Shown: one piece after another, positions 24,149-39,304 of the stretch
Position numbering within the stretch: the stretch's first letter is position 1
Layout of the letters: each line of letters opens with the position of its first letter
From: Pseudovirgaria hyperparasitica
Taxonomy: Eukaryota > Ascomycota > Dothideomycetes > Acrospermales > Acrospermaceae
Direction: 5' to 3'
Length of the DNA: 64,000 nucleotides
Assembly (NCBI RefSeq): GCF_010093815.1
Contig: NW_022985551.1
Location: forward strand, 1,809,087-1,873,086
Notes under the pieces: model-generated
What the model was told of the DNA's origin: nothing
What the model saw: the letters and a program-made list of their open reading frames with translations, nothing else
Database searches by the model: none
Translations under genes and position numbers: made by a program

Positions 24149-25459
24149 ATGGCAGAGGTCTTGCACCCACCAGAGGAGAAGCCTGTCCCACCACAGCGTC
24201 CAAGCCTCCTTACGCGAAAGACGAACGCTGAGCATCCACATATTCAGCGACCGCCCGCACCCAATGCACGCCCTCAATGGGTTCTCCACGTACAGGCTCA
24301 TTTCTGGCGCTCTCTAATGTCAATTGGGATGCTACTTCATCGTCTAGCTCCACCTCGGCCGCCAAAGCCTAGTTTCTCGAGAACCATTCAAGCGACCATA
24401 TCTCCGAACACAGGGCATTTTCAACTACACTTCTACGTTCCGAACGACTATGTACTGCAACAGCGTTTGCGCCGAAAGAGATTCCCCGTGGTTGTCAACT
24501 TCCACGGGGGAGGGTTCACACTTGGGACCGCATCAGATGATGCTAGATGGGCACAATGCGTTGTCAGTCAGGTTAATGCCGTGGTCGTAGCGGTGGACTA
24601 TCGTCTTGCACCTGAGCATGCTTTCCCAACACCAGTTGAGGACGGGGTTGATGCTGTGAAGTACATCACTGAGCATTGTGAGGATCTCCTCATCGACCCT
24701 GATCGCATGGCCATTAGTGGTTTCTCTTCAGGCGGCAACATGACGTTCACTGTACCTTTACGCATGCAAGAAGAGACAATCATGGTTCCAGAGCGTTCTG
24801 TCGAGCCTGATAGTAAAACGGACCTCACGCTACCCGCCAGCGCTGGTAGCGACGATTCACCGCAAGATTCGTACTCGTCGAGGACATCTAAAAAGAAGCC
24901 CCTCAGCATTCGGAAGTCCATGGAGACCCGGCGCAAATCCAAGGACCTTTTCATAATTTCCGAATCGCACCAGCTCAAGATCAAAGCTCTCTGCGCATGG
25001 TACCCACCGACAGACTACACAGTCACGCGAGAAGAGCGACGTGCCACTTGTCTTCGCAAGGACCAGGAGCTACCTGCTATGTTCACCAACTTATTTGATG
25101 AGTCATATCTGCAGCCTCCTACGCTTGATATGGCGCACCCGTATCTTTCACCGGGCAAAGCCCCGACGGACATGCTCGCCAAATTACCCGAGGACATTAT
25201 AATGTATACTTGCGAGTGGGATATGCTTCTTGCTGAAGGCGAGAAAATGCGCGATCGGTTGCGCAACGACTTCGGCAAGAACGTGAGGTATCGCATGGTA
25301 CCAGGCGTGCCTCATGGATGGGACAAAGCACCAAACCCATTGAAGGTCACGCCTGGTGTCTGGGACCATTATCTCAATGCTTGCAAAGACCTGAAAGAGG
25401 TGCTGCGGACGCCAAAGGGCGCGAAGCCGAGGAGGTTCTCAACTTTCATGAGTGTATAG
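24149..25459 (+). CDS. Alpha/beta hydrolase of the hormone-sensitive lipase (HSL) family
   Basis: A single exon of 436 residues begins with ATG at 24149. HSL-type enzymes cleave short and medium acyl esters; fungal relatives include steryl acetyl hydrolases and carboxylesterases. Visible features are the oxyanion motif NFHGGGF (about 117-123), YRLAPEH, the nucleophile elbow GFSSGG with Ser193, the acid Asp358 in CEWDML, and His389 in VPHGWD. Between Ser193 and the acid sits a 70-residue Ser/Lys-rich insert with the basic stretch KKKPLSIRKSMETRRKSK, probably a surface loop with phosphosites (inference). A weakly hydrophobic segment near residues 48-66 could associate with a membrane. The catalytic triad is complete, so an active enzyme is expected. 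The substrate cannot be read from the sequence. Confidence 0.92.
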   Translation: MAEVLHPPEEKPVPPQRPSLLTRKTNAEHPHIQRPPAPNARPQWVLHVQAHFWRSLMSIGMLLHRLAPPRPPKPSFSRTIQATISPNTGHFQLHFYVPNDYVLQQRLRRKRFPVVVNFHGGGFTLGTASDDARWAQCVVSQVNAVVVAVDYRLAPEHAFPTPVEDGVDAVKYITEHCEDLLIDPDRMAISGFSSGGNMTFTVPLRMQEETIMVPERSVEPDSKTDLTLPASAGSDDSPQDSYSSRTSKKKPLSIRKSMETRRKSKDLFIISESHQLKIKALCAWYPPTDYTVTREERRATCLRKDQELPAMFTNLFDESYLQPPTLDMAHPYLSPGKAPTDMLAKLPEDIIMYTCEWDMLLAEGEKMRDRLRNDFGKNVRYRMVPGVPHGWDKAPNPLKVTPGVWDHYLNACKDLKEVLRTPKGAKPRRFSTFMSV

Positions 25460-26405
25460 ATAGACGCATATATAGAGCAGGGCATGGCGGTTCGGTTTGT
25501 TTGCATAAGCATTTGCGCGGCGTTTCGGGTACAACATCCAGAGAGATGTTGCTTCTTTGATCTTTCTGTCAACACGGAGACATATTACTACCTATCCTTG
25601 TCAATATCACTGTTATTTCTCTGACCGCGGTAGAGTTTCGTGGAACGTCAAAAGTCTGCATTCCTGGAATTTCGAATTTGAACGGATATGCCGCTGTACA
25701 TCTCGATCTATATTTGACAGCCGAAAAGCAAGCACTCGTCTAGTCTTCCTGTCCATTTATCGTTTTAACATACAACGCGCATTGTGACGCATTTGCAAAG
25801 GCTTCGACCAGATGCTGCTGTTGTGCATACCACCCACCTCACCTCAGCATTCAGCCCAATCTTCCTGCCTTGGCTAGCATAGATCACCAGCATAGCATAG
25901 CATAGCATAGCATAGCATAGCATGTTCCGCGGTGAGGATAGCTGTGAAAAGTCGTATTCATGTACTCATCAAGCTCTCATCTACCCAACGCCAGAGTCCT
26001 TTTCCTAAAAGCCCCTACGTGGATCTCGGGACACAAACACTAACCACTAATTGTTACACCCGTGCTGCGCATATATGCACGCACACGACGTATTGTGGAG
26101 TCTGGCTGCATTGTTGTCGTATCCTTGGGCTTTTCATAATTCGTTGAAGAGAGAGAGAGAGTGTGTGTGAGAGAGAGCAAACAGTGAGGAAAATAATTCC
26201 ATTTGACAATCAAGAAAATAACATTCCGAAAGTGTTAAAAAGTTGGGCCGACTGACTACGTAGGTAGACCTCCTACTTGAGCTGTGAACGCCGAAATATG
26301 GATTGCAAGTCGCTGGCTGGTTTTTTCTTCGGGTTTCTCCCCCTGCCCTCCTTCCTTTTCGTAAACTAGAGTTCATCATGTCCAGCCATGTCCACGGCGT
26401 TTTCA
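25460..26405. other. Intergenic between convergent hydrolase and kelch genes
   Basis: Holds two 3' ends. It contains a perfect AGCAT pentamer array (25889-25923) and a GA/GT-rich low-complexity patch near 26,148-26,178. No gene was seen. Confidence 0.6.
25889..25923 (+). repeat. Pentanucleotide microsatellite (AGCAT)7
   Basis: Seven perfect copies of AGCAT in tandem, in the space between two convergent genes. It is likely variable in copy number and usable as a strain marker. Confidence 0.95.
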
Positions 26406-28037
26406 TTACCACCTTTCAACGGTGACTAACCACCCATCTCCGAGAACCTTTCCATCCCCTGCAACGCCACCCCATACCACGACACTCGAGCTATCACTTT
26501 CCTGGCTCGCGACCGCGAATTGACCCCGGCTCCCGATCCCTTTGCCCCTGCCATCCAGACTGCGGCCCTCGGGCCTGACATCTCCATCTTTATCAAGATA
26601 CAGATAACGGACCTCCGCCCACGCGCTCCCATCCGCACTACTTCCCGGTCTCTCAGCGCTCTTGGTTGCTGCTGCGCTAGCACTGCGCATCCGACTGGCT
26701 GCCGCGTCTTTGATCCCTGCTGCGGTGTTCATGGCTGCAGGGAGTGCGTATGTCCATACATCGTCAAAGTATGCGACGGGTGAGCCGGGTGCGGCGCTCG
26801 TTTGGCCGCCGATGAGAAGGAGGTGGCGTCGGCCTTGGCCGGTGGTGATTGTGGCCAGGCCCGCATGTGTACGTTCGCGCGGGCCGAGACCGTTGATATA
26901 CGGGTGCGAGTGCCAGGGGCGGGCATGTAGGGGCGTGGATGCGTCGGAGGTGCTGCTGGACGGGGCGGGGGTTAAGACGTTTGTAAGGGAGAAGGAGTCA
27001 ATGCCACCGCCGAGATGCTGTGTACCGTCGTAGCCGCCAAAGCGGAAGAGAGTTTGAGACGCCACTGCGAGGGAAGACCCGGTCCGGGCCGGAGCAGGTG
27101 GTGAGGGGAGTTGCCTCCAGGCGCGGGTACGGATATCGAAGGCCCAGGCATCGGAGAGGAGGGAATTATCGGCGAGAGAGCGTCCATTGGCGATGATGAG
27201 AGTACCCCAGGAATCTTTTTCGGGGACATCGGGGACCTTGAGCGATATCATTAATTGATGTATGCTTGTGAATGTTAGAGTTGAGGAAACTCACTGTCTT
27301 CGCTGGGTCCATAGGTGTCTGCGGTAATGGATCATGTACGTTCTGCTTCAGCTGTGGACCAGGCTCGTCACTGCTTGCAGCACCATGGAGGCTCCTGGTG
27401 GGTGGAGCGGTGCCATCAGCTGGATCTAAAGCTGACCATGCTTTGATTGTGGTGTCAAACACCCAAACTCGTCCCGGGTACGCGCTATCCACAGCCTGTC
27501 CCTTCTCGTCTTCGCCTCCGTAGATATATATGTTGTCTCCGACCACGACAGCGCTGTGTCCCTTTCTGCTTGCAGGTATAGCTCCTGTCTGACTTTCCAA
27601 AGCTGCACCTTCCCGTAGTGTTTTCGCTCTAGCTTCGATATTTGTGACTACGTCTCGTCAGCCTTACTACCATTTTACCATGAAAGTGACCCACAATCAG
27701 CATCAAGAACTCCACCACTTGGCAAGATGATCATATACATGTCATTATCTGCCAAAGCTCCGCCTGCACTCTCTCCTCCAAAGATATAGGCGCGGCCCTT
27801 GACGACTGCAAGAGAATGGCCAGCGCGATTGACCGGCGCAGATGTGACATTGGCAAATGTCGCCTTGAGTGAGGCATGGCCAGACGTCACACCTTTAGCG
27901 AAATTGACAGCGCCTTGTAACATAGACGAGCCAGTGTTCATGGCGCCTTGGGCTGCAGAATTGACTTTTGGATTGGAGGAGAGCTTCGACTGGGCGTCGG
28001 AGACGACTTTTTCGAACTTCGACTTGAAAGACTTCAT
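26406..28037 (-). CDS. Kelch-repeat beta-propeller protein
   Basis: Three exons, 28037-27695, 27647-27295 and 27236-26406, give 508 residues. Kelch propellers serve as protein-interaction scaffolds; the partner is not visible here. The N-terminal 45 residues form an amphipathic, Lys/Ser/Ala-rich helix region (MKSFKSKFEKVVSDAQSK). Kelch blades follow with the typical double-glycine strands: RAYIFGGE, NIYIYGGE, FRFGGYDG, HLLLIGGQ and VVVWGG. Intron 1 is only 47 bp; its donor was set at gtgggt because this gives a continuous frame into TNIEARAKTL, though a neighbouring site cannot be fully excluded. A Thr/Ser/Pro-rich loop (SSSTSDASTPLH) sits between blades. It lies in tandem with the ADCK-type kinase gene upstream, 410 bp away. 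No F-box or other enzyme domain was seen. Confidence 0.88.
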
Positions 28038-28447
28038 GATTGGCGTATGAACGATGCGATTTCTTGTGGACTGTAAAGTGGCAGCCAGGATAACTTAAGA
28101 GATTGAAGGAAACTTGCGAGCAAGGCAGAGCTGAATGAGCTGATGCGAACTGGTAGAGCAGGGCTGAAGGGTGACGTAGCGCGGGGGCCCTAAGGCGTTC
28201 CTGGCTGCGCCTCAGCTGCACAGACGTTGATGCACGCGACCGGATCGCGGCTTGAAATATCAATGAGTGAATTATATCATAGTATGGAACATCAGCAGAA
28301 GTCCTCTGAACTTCAATGCCTCTATATAATCAGCAACTACCGTCCGAATGATCATTATACCTATCCACGTGTCCCTCGTAACAACATGATCCGCTCCTAA
28401 CTCCTTTGATTGACAATGCGTTCTTGTCCAATTGTCCCATATTATTA
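28038..28447. other. Intergenic: kelch gene promoter and ADCK gene 3' end
   Basis: Separates two minus-strand genes. No family-like frame and no clear motif; the region near 28,260-28,360 is AT-rich. Confidence 0.6.
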
Positions 28448-30603
28448 TCAAATATTCGGTGAAAGCTGGTCATATTTTACACATGCTTCGATAGTCTCAA
28501 CAGATGCCTGTAACAGACTTCTTGCTTCGAGACCAGCCCATACTTTGAGCATGGAGAAATCTCCACCTCGTAACATCGAAGAACCTGATTGAGCGCCCAG
28601 TTGTCGAAGGATCGGGAGAGCACTTAATGAGTTTCAGTATGCAAAATCTTCCCACAATGTTATTACGAGACTTACCCTGCAAATAAATCTAGGTTCGGAT
28701 CTAGATTTCTCCCAATGCCTTCCAGAAGCAGAATACTCAGGACGACATTCACGAAATCGCCCTCAAGCCTAACATGATGCCCACGCACCATGCTCAGCAC
28801 TTCATTCAAAATGTCACCAATCTTAATCTTTCCCAATGCGAAAGTTCGACTCTTGACGCCTAGCACAAGATGCTGCATCCTAAGTGCAAAGACTTCTTTG
28901 TCTAAGACCGCCTCGGGTTGCCGACAACGTTCGACCATCAAATGTCCGGCCTTGTAGCCATCGAATTCTGCGACGGCTTTGAAGAGATCCAGGAAATTTG
29001 CCCTGTTCGTTGCGTTCAGCTCGGTTACTAGACCAGTGTCAATGAAGATCAGCTGTGGTCGGTATCCTTCGTTGTCTATCTGTGCTAGCTGTTTCGTCCA
29101 CTCGGCCTTGTTCTTCTTGTGTGGCCGAAGACGACTTAGCACTTCTTCTGTCACATCAGTAGACTCCTGAGGGGTAGATTTGGCCTGCTTGCTGAACTTG
29201 GGAACATCGAGCTGCTCCGGCTTGTAGAAACGGACCATGATGTTTCCAGGGTGGAGATCGGCGTGAATGAAATTGTCGATGAGGACCATAGTCAGAAATG
29301 CGTCCAAGCCCTCGTCTGCAATGTCCTTCTGAAACACTCCACCGCCGTTCTCGAGAAAGTCGCTCAACGGGATGCCGTGGGCAAACTCTTCGATCAGGAC
29401 TTGTCGTGTGGTGTAGTCTGTATACGGGTAGGGGAACCAAGCCGTAGTTCGGTTCGCGAAGTTCTTACGGAATACCGTGAGATTGGCCGATTCTATGCGC
29501 AGGTCTAATTGTAGCTTCATCATATTCCCAAAGACCCTGACCTCATCCGGGAACGAAAGCCATTCCATTCCAGGCAGTACATTGATAATACTAGCGAACG
29601 CGCCCATGATCTTGATATCTCGTTGCACTATCTTATCGATGCCCGGATGCAGAACTTTGATGGCAACGTAGCTTGATGGCTTCCTCTGCGGGACATGCTT
29701 GAGCGTGACATCAACACCTTTCCTGAACCTTTGTCTAAGATTAGGCTCATCGAGATCCACGTCAGGAGGAACCGTCAGATCGTCTTTGAGTTTAGCCTTG
29801 TAGACCTGTGCGATCGCTCCCACCCCTAGAGGCTTCTCATCAAACTCCTCGAATATATCTTCAAATGATCGACCACCAAATGCTCTTTCTATAGTCTTCT
29901 TGGTACTCGCCATCGAGTGTGCTGGTGCATCTGAATGTAGACTCGACATTACCGCACAGAGTTCGTTAGGAAAGATATCTGTCCGTGATGCTGCCCATTG
30001 ACCAAGCTATGGTCTCGTTAGCTTTCAATTGCACTCCATCTGGTCTTGAGACTTGACCTTTATAAATGCAGCTCCCGCTCTTTCCATGGACTTAACCAGG
30101 AACCAGTACCAGAAAAGCGTCCCGGACCGCTCATTATCTCTATCCTTCCGCCTTTTTCCAAACCATATCGCTGGAATCGTCGCGATCACTGGGACGAATA
30201 TGACAACCAAATGCAAGAATCGAAACGCCGTACATATCGGCTCCCAAATATAATAGTCCACAAAGTAATATATCGTTCTCCGATACTTCTTCGAGTTCTG
30301 GAGAGGTTTCGGCACCTGCTTCTTCAATTCCTCTCTTGATGCTTTGAGCATGAGCTCCTCGCCGGTCTGCCCATCTTCCGGGTCATGATCGCTTATGTCA
30401 ACGAATGCAAGAGGACTGAGAGATGCAACAAAGGCAGTCTTGCCGTATGGTGGTTTCGGCGGCCTCTTGAAATGCTTGAAGGGGCGCTGAAGCACGGAAT
30501 ACTCTTTGAAGAGGCGTCGCGTCGTTGTCGGAGTTGCATTGCGGGTGCAAGAGGTCAGCGCAGGGCGGAGACATGCGCTACTGAAGAGGAGCACTGTCCT
30601 CAT
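28448..30603 (-). CDS. Mitochondrial ABC1/UbiB (ADCK2-like) atypical kinase
   Basis: Three exons, 30603-30058, 30006-28676 and 28622-28448, give 683 residues. ABC1/UbiB kinases act in mitochondria on coenzyme Q biosynthesis or distribution; the yeast relatives of this subtype are Cqd1 and Cqd2. The first 40 residues are basic and hydroxylated (a likely targeting signal) and a hydrophobic segment follows at about 135-155 (LHLVVIFVPVIATIPAIWFG). The signature KxGQ motif is KLGQ at 182-185, formed exactly across intron 1. Other marks are the Ala-rich loop GVGAIAQVYKA, VAIKVLHPG, catalytic FIHADLHPGN and the metal site FIDTGL. The last exon restores ALPILRQLGAQ. All catalytic motifs are kept. A 40-residue insert after the HADLHPGN motif resembles ADCK2 more than COQ8. 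Confidence 0.92.
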
Positions 30604-30920
30604 AGTAGCTTTGCATGGGGGTATATGGCTGGCGACACTGATGGAGGTCTTGATGCATTGGGTCAGAGTTAGAGCATGTTCGACCGAGTCACGACGTCAT
30701 TCTTGGCAGCCAGATGAATGTACCCATCCGGATATAATGAGCTAGCCGAGCTTTGTCCGAGGAACTCCTCAACGTTCACGTTGTTGCATTGCATCGGATA
30801 TCAATAAAGAGAAAACTTCTGAAGATAGACTTTATGGATATAAACGTCAAAACGTATTGGAAACAATCATCCCAATCAAGGTATGGCCACCGCTAAATAC
30901 ACTGTACATAATCTGAATAT
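30604..30920. other. Intergenic: ADCK gene promoter and monooxygenase 3' end
   Basis: 317 bases between two minus-strand genes. No gene or clear motif was seen. Confidence 0.6.
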
Positions 30921-35001
<4,081 letters not shown>

Positions 35002-36521
35002 TCAGATGGCATTGATCTTGTGGAACATGTCATGCAACTCTTGGTCCTCCTGAGCCTGAGCCTTTTCAGCCTTACTGAGGGCTTTCTTGCGGCGCTTTTC
35101 GATAGGCTTGGAGTATGAACGAGCCTCATGATCGGCGATACGGTACAAAAGCATGTCCTTGGTTCCGCCGGTTGGGCGGCCGATCTCGCGGCATCGTGCC
35201 TTCAGTGCTGGAATAGTCATTCTCTCATCACTAACGTAGAGACGATTGACCATCTGCAACTTCTTGCCCCTATTGTTGATCCCCTTCTTCTTGCATAGAT
35301 GTCGGAGATCCTCCACTGACATGTCCTCTCGCGGGTCGATGACTCTCTCATCGTCATCTGAGCCTATCTCATCGTCGGCAGCCACCTGCTTGCCTTTGTC
35401 TCTTGCAGCACGTACCTTGATGTGGTGGGCGAACATTGCGGCCTTAGCCTCAGCTGCCTTATTCAACCGCATCTCAGTCTCTTTCTTGAGACGTTCTTCT
35501 TTACGATCCATGGCCTTTACAGTACGCATCTCCTTGAGACGCTTGGCCGTTGCCTCTTGAGCCTCTTGTTTCTTGATTGCGGCCGCCTCGAGTGCTAAGT
35601 TCTTGCGTCTTTCGTTCTCAGCTGCTGCAACTCGAGCGTCTCGCTCAGTCTTGACTCTCTCGGGCTCGTCGTGAACATCGACTGGGATGCAAGCAGTGCC
35701 ATTTACAAGGCCATTGTATCGGTCGTAGCAAGCTTTCGCAGAATACTTGGAAGTAGGCACTTCTTTACGCATTGCCGTGGCAACCATTCGAAATCGTTTA
35801 TCACGAATCCGTTTGAATGCAGCGTAAATCTCTTCATTTACTTTCTGGTATGCCTTCATAAGTTCTTCGTCCTAGTAACATGTGATCAGTATCAGCTTGG
35901 CTTTTTATCAGTCTGGTGACTCACATCTTCAGCAGTCCATTCGACAAGTTCTCGTTCAAGGAGCTCGTCATATTCATTTTCTTGGGCACGCAAGACCCTA
36001 GTATAGCGACCAGTAATACTGGTAGTCGAATAGACAGTTCGGCCGTCACGCGCGAAAGCGTCAACTACTTGTTTGTCCGAGTAGCCCATGTTTTTCATCC
36101 ATACCAGCATGGCATCATCATCATCGGCTTGTGTATTGATAGCTTTGGGTGCCGCAGCTCGGCCTCCTTGGACACGCATAAGCTGCCGTTTGCCATTAGC
36201 ACCTTCCTGGTAGACCGACATGAAGGTGAAGTCGATTGCAGAGTCAGTCTCGACACCGTTATTCCCCTGATCGACATCATGTGAGCTTTAATCATAGTCT
36301 GAACGATGTGTCGAGTGACTTACGTGAACCTCGCCGTTCTCATCATCATTACGCGTGCGGAGTATTACTAGAGACAAGTCAGGAGATGCAAAACTGGCTG
36401 GAAGGAACCTCTGACCTGGCAAATCGACGGCAGGGTTCTTGCGACGACCACGGTTCTCGACTGGTTCAGCTATCGGCCTCTCGTCGTCATACTCATCGTA
36501 AAAGTGGAGGAAATCCGACAT
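35002..36521 (-). CDS. Myb-like and SAP-like putative DNA-binding protein
   Basis: Three exons, 36521-36324, 36266-35925 and 35871-35002, give 469 residues. No named family is recognised. The N-terminus is acidic (FLHFYDEYDDERP). Residues about 114-162 resemble a Myb-like helix-turn-helix (MLVWMKNMGYSDKQVVDAFA). A second SANT-like unit spans about 171-235: VEWTAEDDEELMKAYQKV and, later, SAKACYDRYNGL, with the join across intron 2. Residues about 254-334 are a long Glu/Lys/Arg/Ala coiled coil. Two SAP-like helix-extended-helix units follow at about 363-392 (SVEDLRHLCKKKGI) and 397-428 (IPALKARCREIG). A basic patch, KPIEKRRKKALSK, looks like a nuclear signal. I infer a chromatin or DNA-binding role; the target is unknown. 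The acceptor of intron 1 (gatcag) was chosen to keep phase. Confidence 0.85.
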
Positions 36522-37937
36522 GCTGATGAATTGTACTTATCGTACCCAAAGGACAATAGCAATGGGAAGCAATGGAAAGGCCTATTGAAGAGAGAGTTGC
36601 CGTTGCGATTTCAGGACGGAGCGTCACAAGATATGAGAAACGATGGATTTGCGGTGAAATTTTTCAGCTTATTAGCAAAGTTTCGTTGCTGGGTGACAAA
36701 GGTTTTTGGGTGACGCAAGGTGAATGACGTGTTCTGGCTAAAAGGTCAGGAGAACTGTGACCCTCTGATGTAAACTGAAACCGTGATTGGTCTTCTGGGG
36801 GCTCAAGAAGGGATTTGATACCCATGTGATAACTGCAGTGATGCGTTGCTCCAGAGAGATCTAGTGCTTGTTCAGTTCTCCGATCGTGTTCAATTGTTGA
36901 GCATGTATATGTTGTGGTGCATATTATGAGCTGTGCTGTTTAGAGCGGAAGATTGAGGACATGAAACAGTGGACTTTGCCAATTTCGTGATGTTTGCGAA
37001 TTCAACTTGCAAAGATGTGGGAAGACAAGTGATAGATATATATCTGATATAAGAGAGAAGGGGATCGAGCGTTGATAGGATCAAATGAGATTTATATTGT
37101 AACGAGGAGGCATATGTAGAAGAGATATCCGAGTGAACAGGATACCGATATCGGCGGTCTTATGATCCCATTGTTGTCTGATCACCAAGAACTCTAATAT
37201 TCACTGTTGGCTTTCCTTGACTTACCCTTTCGAACCGCGTTGAACTCTCTGAGTTGACGTACCGGATAATACAGGTGCATCTGCTATCTATGCTGAATTC
37301 GCAAATACTTTAATTCATGCCTTCTAGATTTCAGCCCCATGACTGCGAGGCTTATGGTCATCCTTCGATGTTGTGGGTGAGCTCGCTCCATTAATGGGAA
37401 AAGTTTTCATGGTTTGCTGGTCATGACATTGGGTTGTTGGATTACTAGTCATGTCCTGTATTTCTCTATATGATTCATGGTTTTGATCGCAATGTGATGG
37501 CAGACGAACACAAAACAGAATTGATATTGACCATAAACTTCACGATAGAAACAATTCAGAAGGCGGTCCGAGGTCAGGGAAGGGGGTATCGGATCCATTC
37601 TAAGCCCAACTGGGCTAGACTACACGGTGCAGTCTTTATCCTAATGACGTCGAGGCCGCAGCATGTGAAAGTGAAAGATGTGGCTGGAGATGCCCCGCGA
37701 TTGGGCATACAGCCGCTCTTACGCACTCCAACCATAACTATGCGCCACATTGATCTCCAAACATTCTCGAAACAGGTTCTATACGAACTCGCCCCAAGGT
37801 CGACAATATAATACCTACCTGCCTTTGCCACAAGTTTTGAGTCCTCAGACATACATTCCATCACGCTCAAAGTCAACTCAAACTAGCCTGCATACGTTGA
37901 GTATATACCTGCCAGTGTACTTACATACGACGCCATC
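36522..37937. other. Divergent intergenic region (1.4 kb)
   Basis: Lies between the Myb/SAP gene (-) and the membrane-protein gene (+), so it holds both promoters. The middle (36,890-37,330) is AT-rich. An open frame at 37,470-37,811 has no family resemblance and is not called. Confidence 0.6.
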
Positions 37938-39304
37938 ATGGTCCTCGAATATTTCTCCCTCAAGAAGGCTGACCAGAAGACAAAACCACCTGTACAAGTC
38001 AAAGAACGTGAGACTCCTAGATCTCCTGTCTTGACTGAAGAAGAAGAACGCTTCTGGCGTGAGGTCACTGAAGAAAGCACACCTCCACCTCTTCCAGATC
38101 GGCCTCAGAAATCAAAAGATGCACAAATAGCTTTGATGGACGGTGCAGAACAAGTCGCTTTGCCCACATCACCTCCAGCAGAGGAAGAGAAGAAGAAGAA
38201 TAGGTTCTCGGCCTTCTACGAGACGACCTTAGCCCGCGGTAATTCCGTGCTCAGCAAGAGAAAAGAGAAGGGAGATAGCAAAGAGAAGGAGAAGGATGAT
38301 AAAAAGGAAGCCAAGAGCAAAGACAAGAAAGGAAAGCAGAAGGAGACTCAAGCAGTTCCTGCGGTAGTCGAGCCTGCGGCAGACGTAGAGAAAGAGAACA
38401 GCGATCTCAACGCGGTCCTCGACCAACTCAACCTCGCAGCTGTGAACAACCGCGTTTTCAGCTTCTCCAAAGAATCACAAGAACTTCTCGACAAGTTCAA
38501 AATCATCCTGAAAGACATCGTCAACGGCGTTCCCACGGCTTATGATGACCTCGAGAAACTTCTTCGCGGCTCTGAAGAGCAACTCAACAAGCTGTACGAA
38601 GGACTTCCCCCCTGGATCCAGTCTCTTGTGCGTTCTCTCCCCGCAAAGATGACTGCTGCCTTGGGACCCGAAGTCCTCGCAGCTGCGGCAGAAAAGCCTA
38701 GCCTCTCAGCCTCTGCAACAGGCGCATCGAAGAGCAAGAAGAAACGGCAGATTCCGTCCCTCAAGAGTCTCGTGACCGCACAAGGCGCCGTAGCCACGAT
38801 GCTGCGCAGCATCCTGAACTTCCTGAAGCTGCGATTCCCCATGTTCATGACCGGTACAAACATGCTGCTCAGCTTAGCCGTCTTCAGTACGCCCCTCCCC
38901 GCCCTGTTCCCAGGTCTCTACAAGTGAGTGCTAACATCTTTACAGTCCTCCTCTTCGTCTTCTGGTACTGCCACAAGCGTGGCCGCGAGACCCGCCTCGA
39001 GACCGAACAACGCGAATCCAAAGAGCGCGCCGAGTCTGCCGCCAACTCCTCCGATTCCGACGCGGACGACAGCATCGTCCTCACGCCCACGAACTACTAC
39101 GAGGAGTCGCTGAAGAAGCAGGCCGAGGAGCAGCGTGCGGCTAGCAATGCAACATCGTCCGAACCACCGTTGACGATTCATGATGACAGAGTTGATCAAC
39201 GGCCCGTCAGTCCGCGGGTGGAGAACCTGCCGAGTGTGCTGGATTTGCCGGAGCCGAAGGAGGTTCCCCTACCGAGTGCCACGCCTGGGGAAAAGAAGAA
39301 CTAG
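37938..39304 (+). CDS. Single-pass membrane protein with charged tails, function unknown
   Basis: Two exons, 37938-38886 and 38946-39304, with a 59 bp intron, give 435 residues. I do not recognise a characterised family. Residues 1-150 are highly charged and disordered, with a dense Lys/Glu block (KEKGDSKEKEKDDKKEAKSK). A helical middle (about 155-235) contains LDKFKIILKDIVNGVPTAYD and ends in the motif LPPWIQSLVRSLP. One strong hydrophobic segment, completed across the intron as SLAVFILLFVFWYCHKRG, is followed by a basic stop-transfer patch. The C-terminal tail is acidic and Ser/Pro-rich. The protein would sit in an internal membrane as a single-pass protein (inference). The ATG at 37938 starts MVLEYFSLKKADQK. 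Confidence 0.85.

Noticed and set aside
26148-26178. GA/GT dinucleotide patch
   Set aside because: Short, impure low-complexity sequence at a 3' end; not worth separate annotation.
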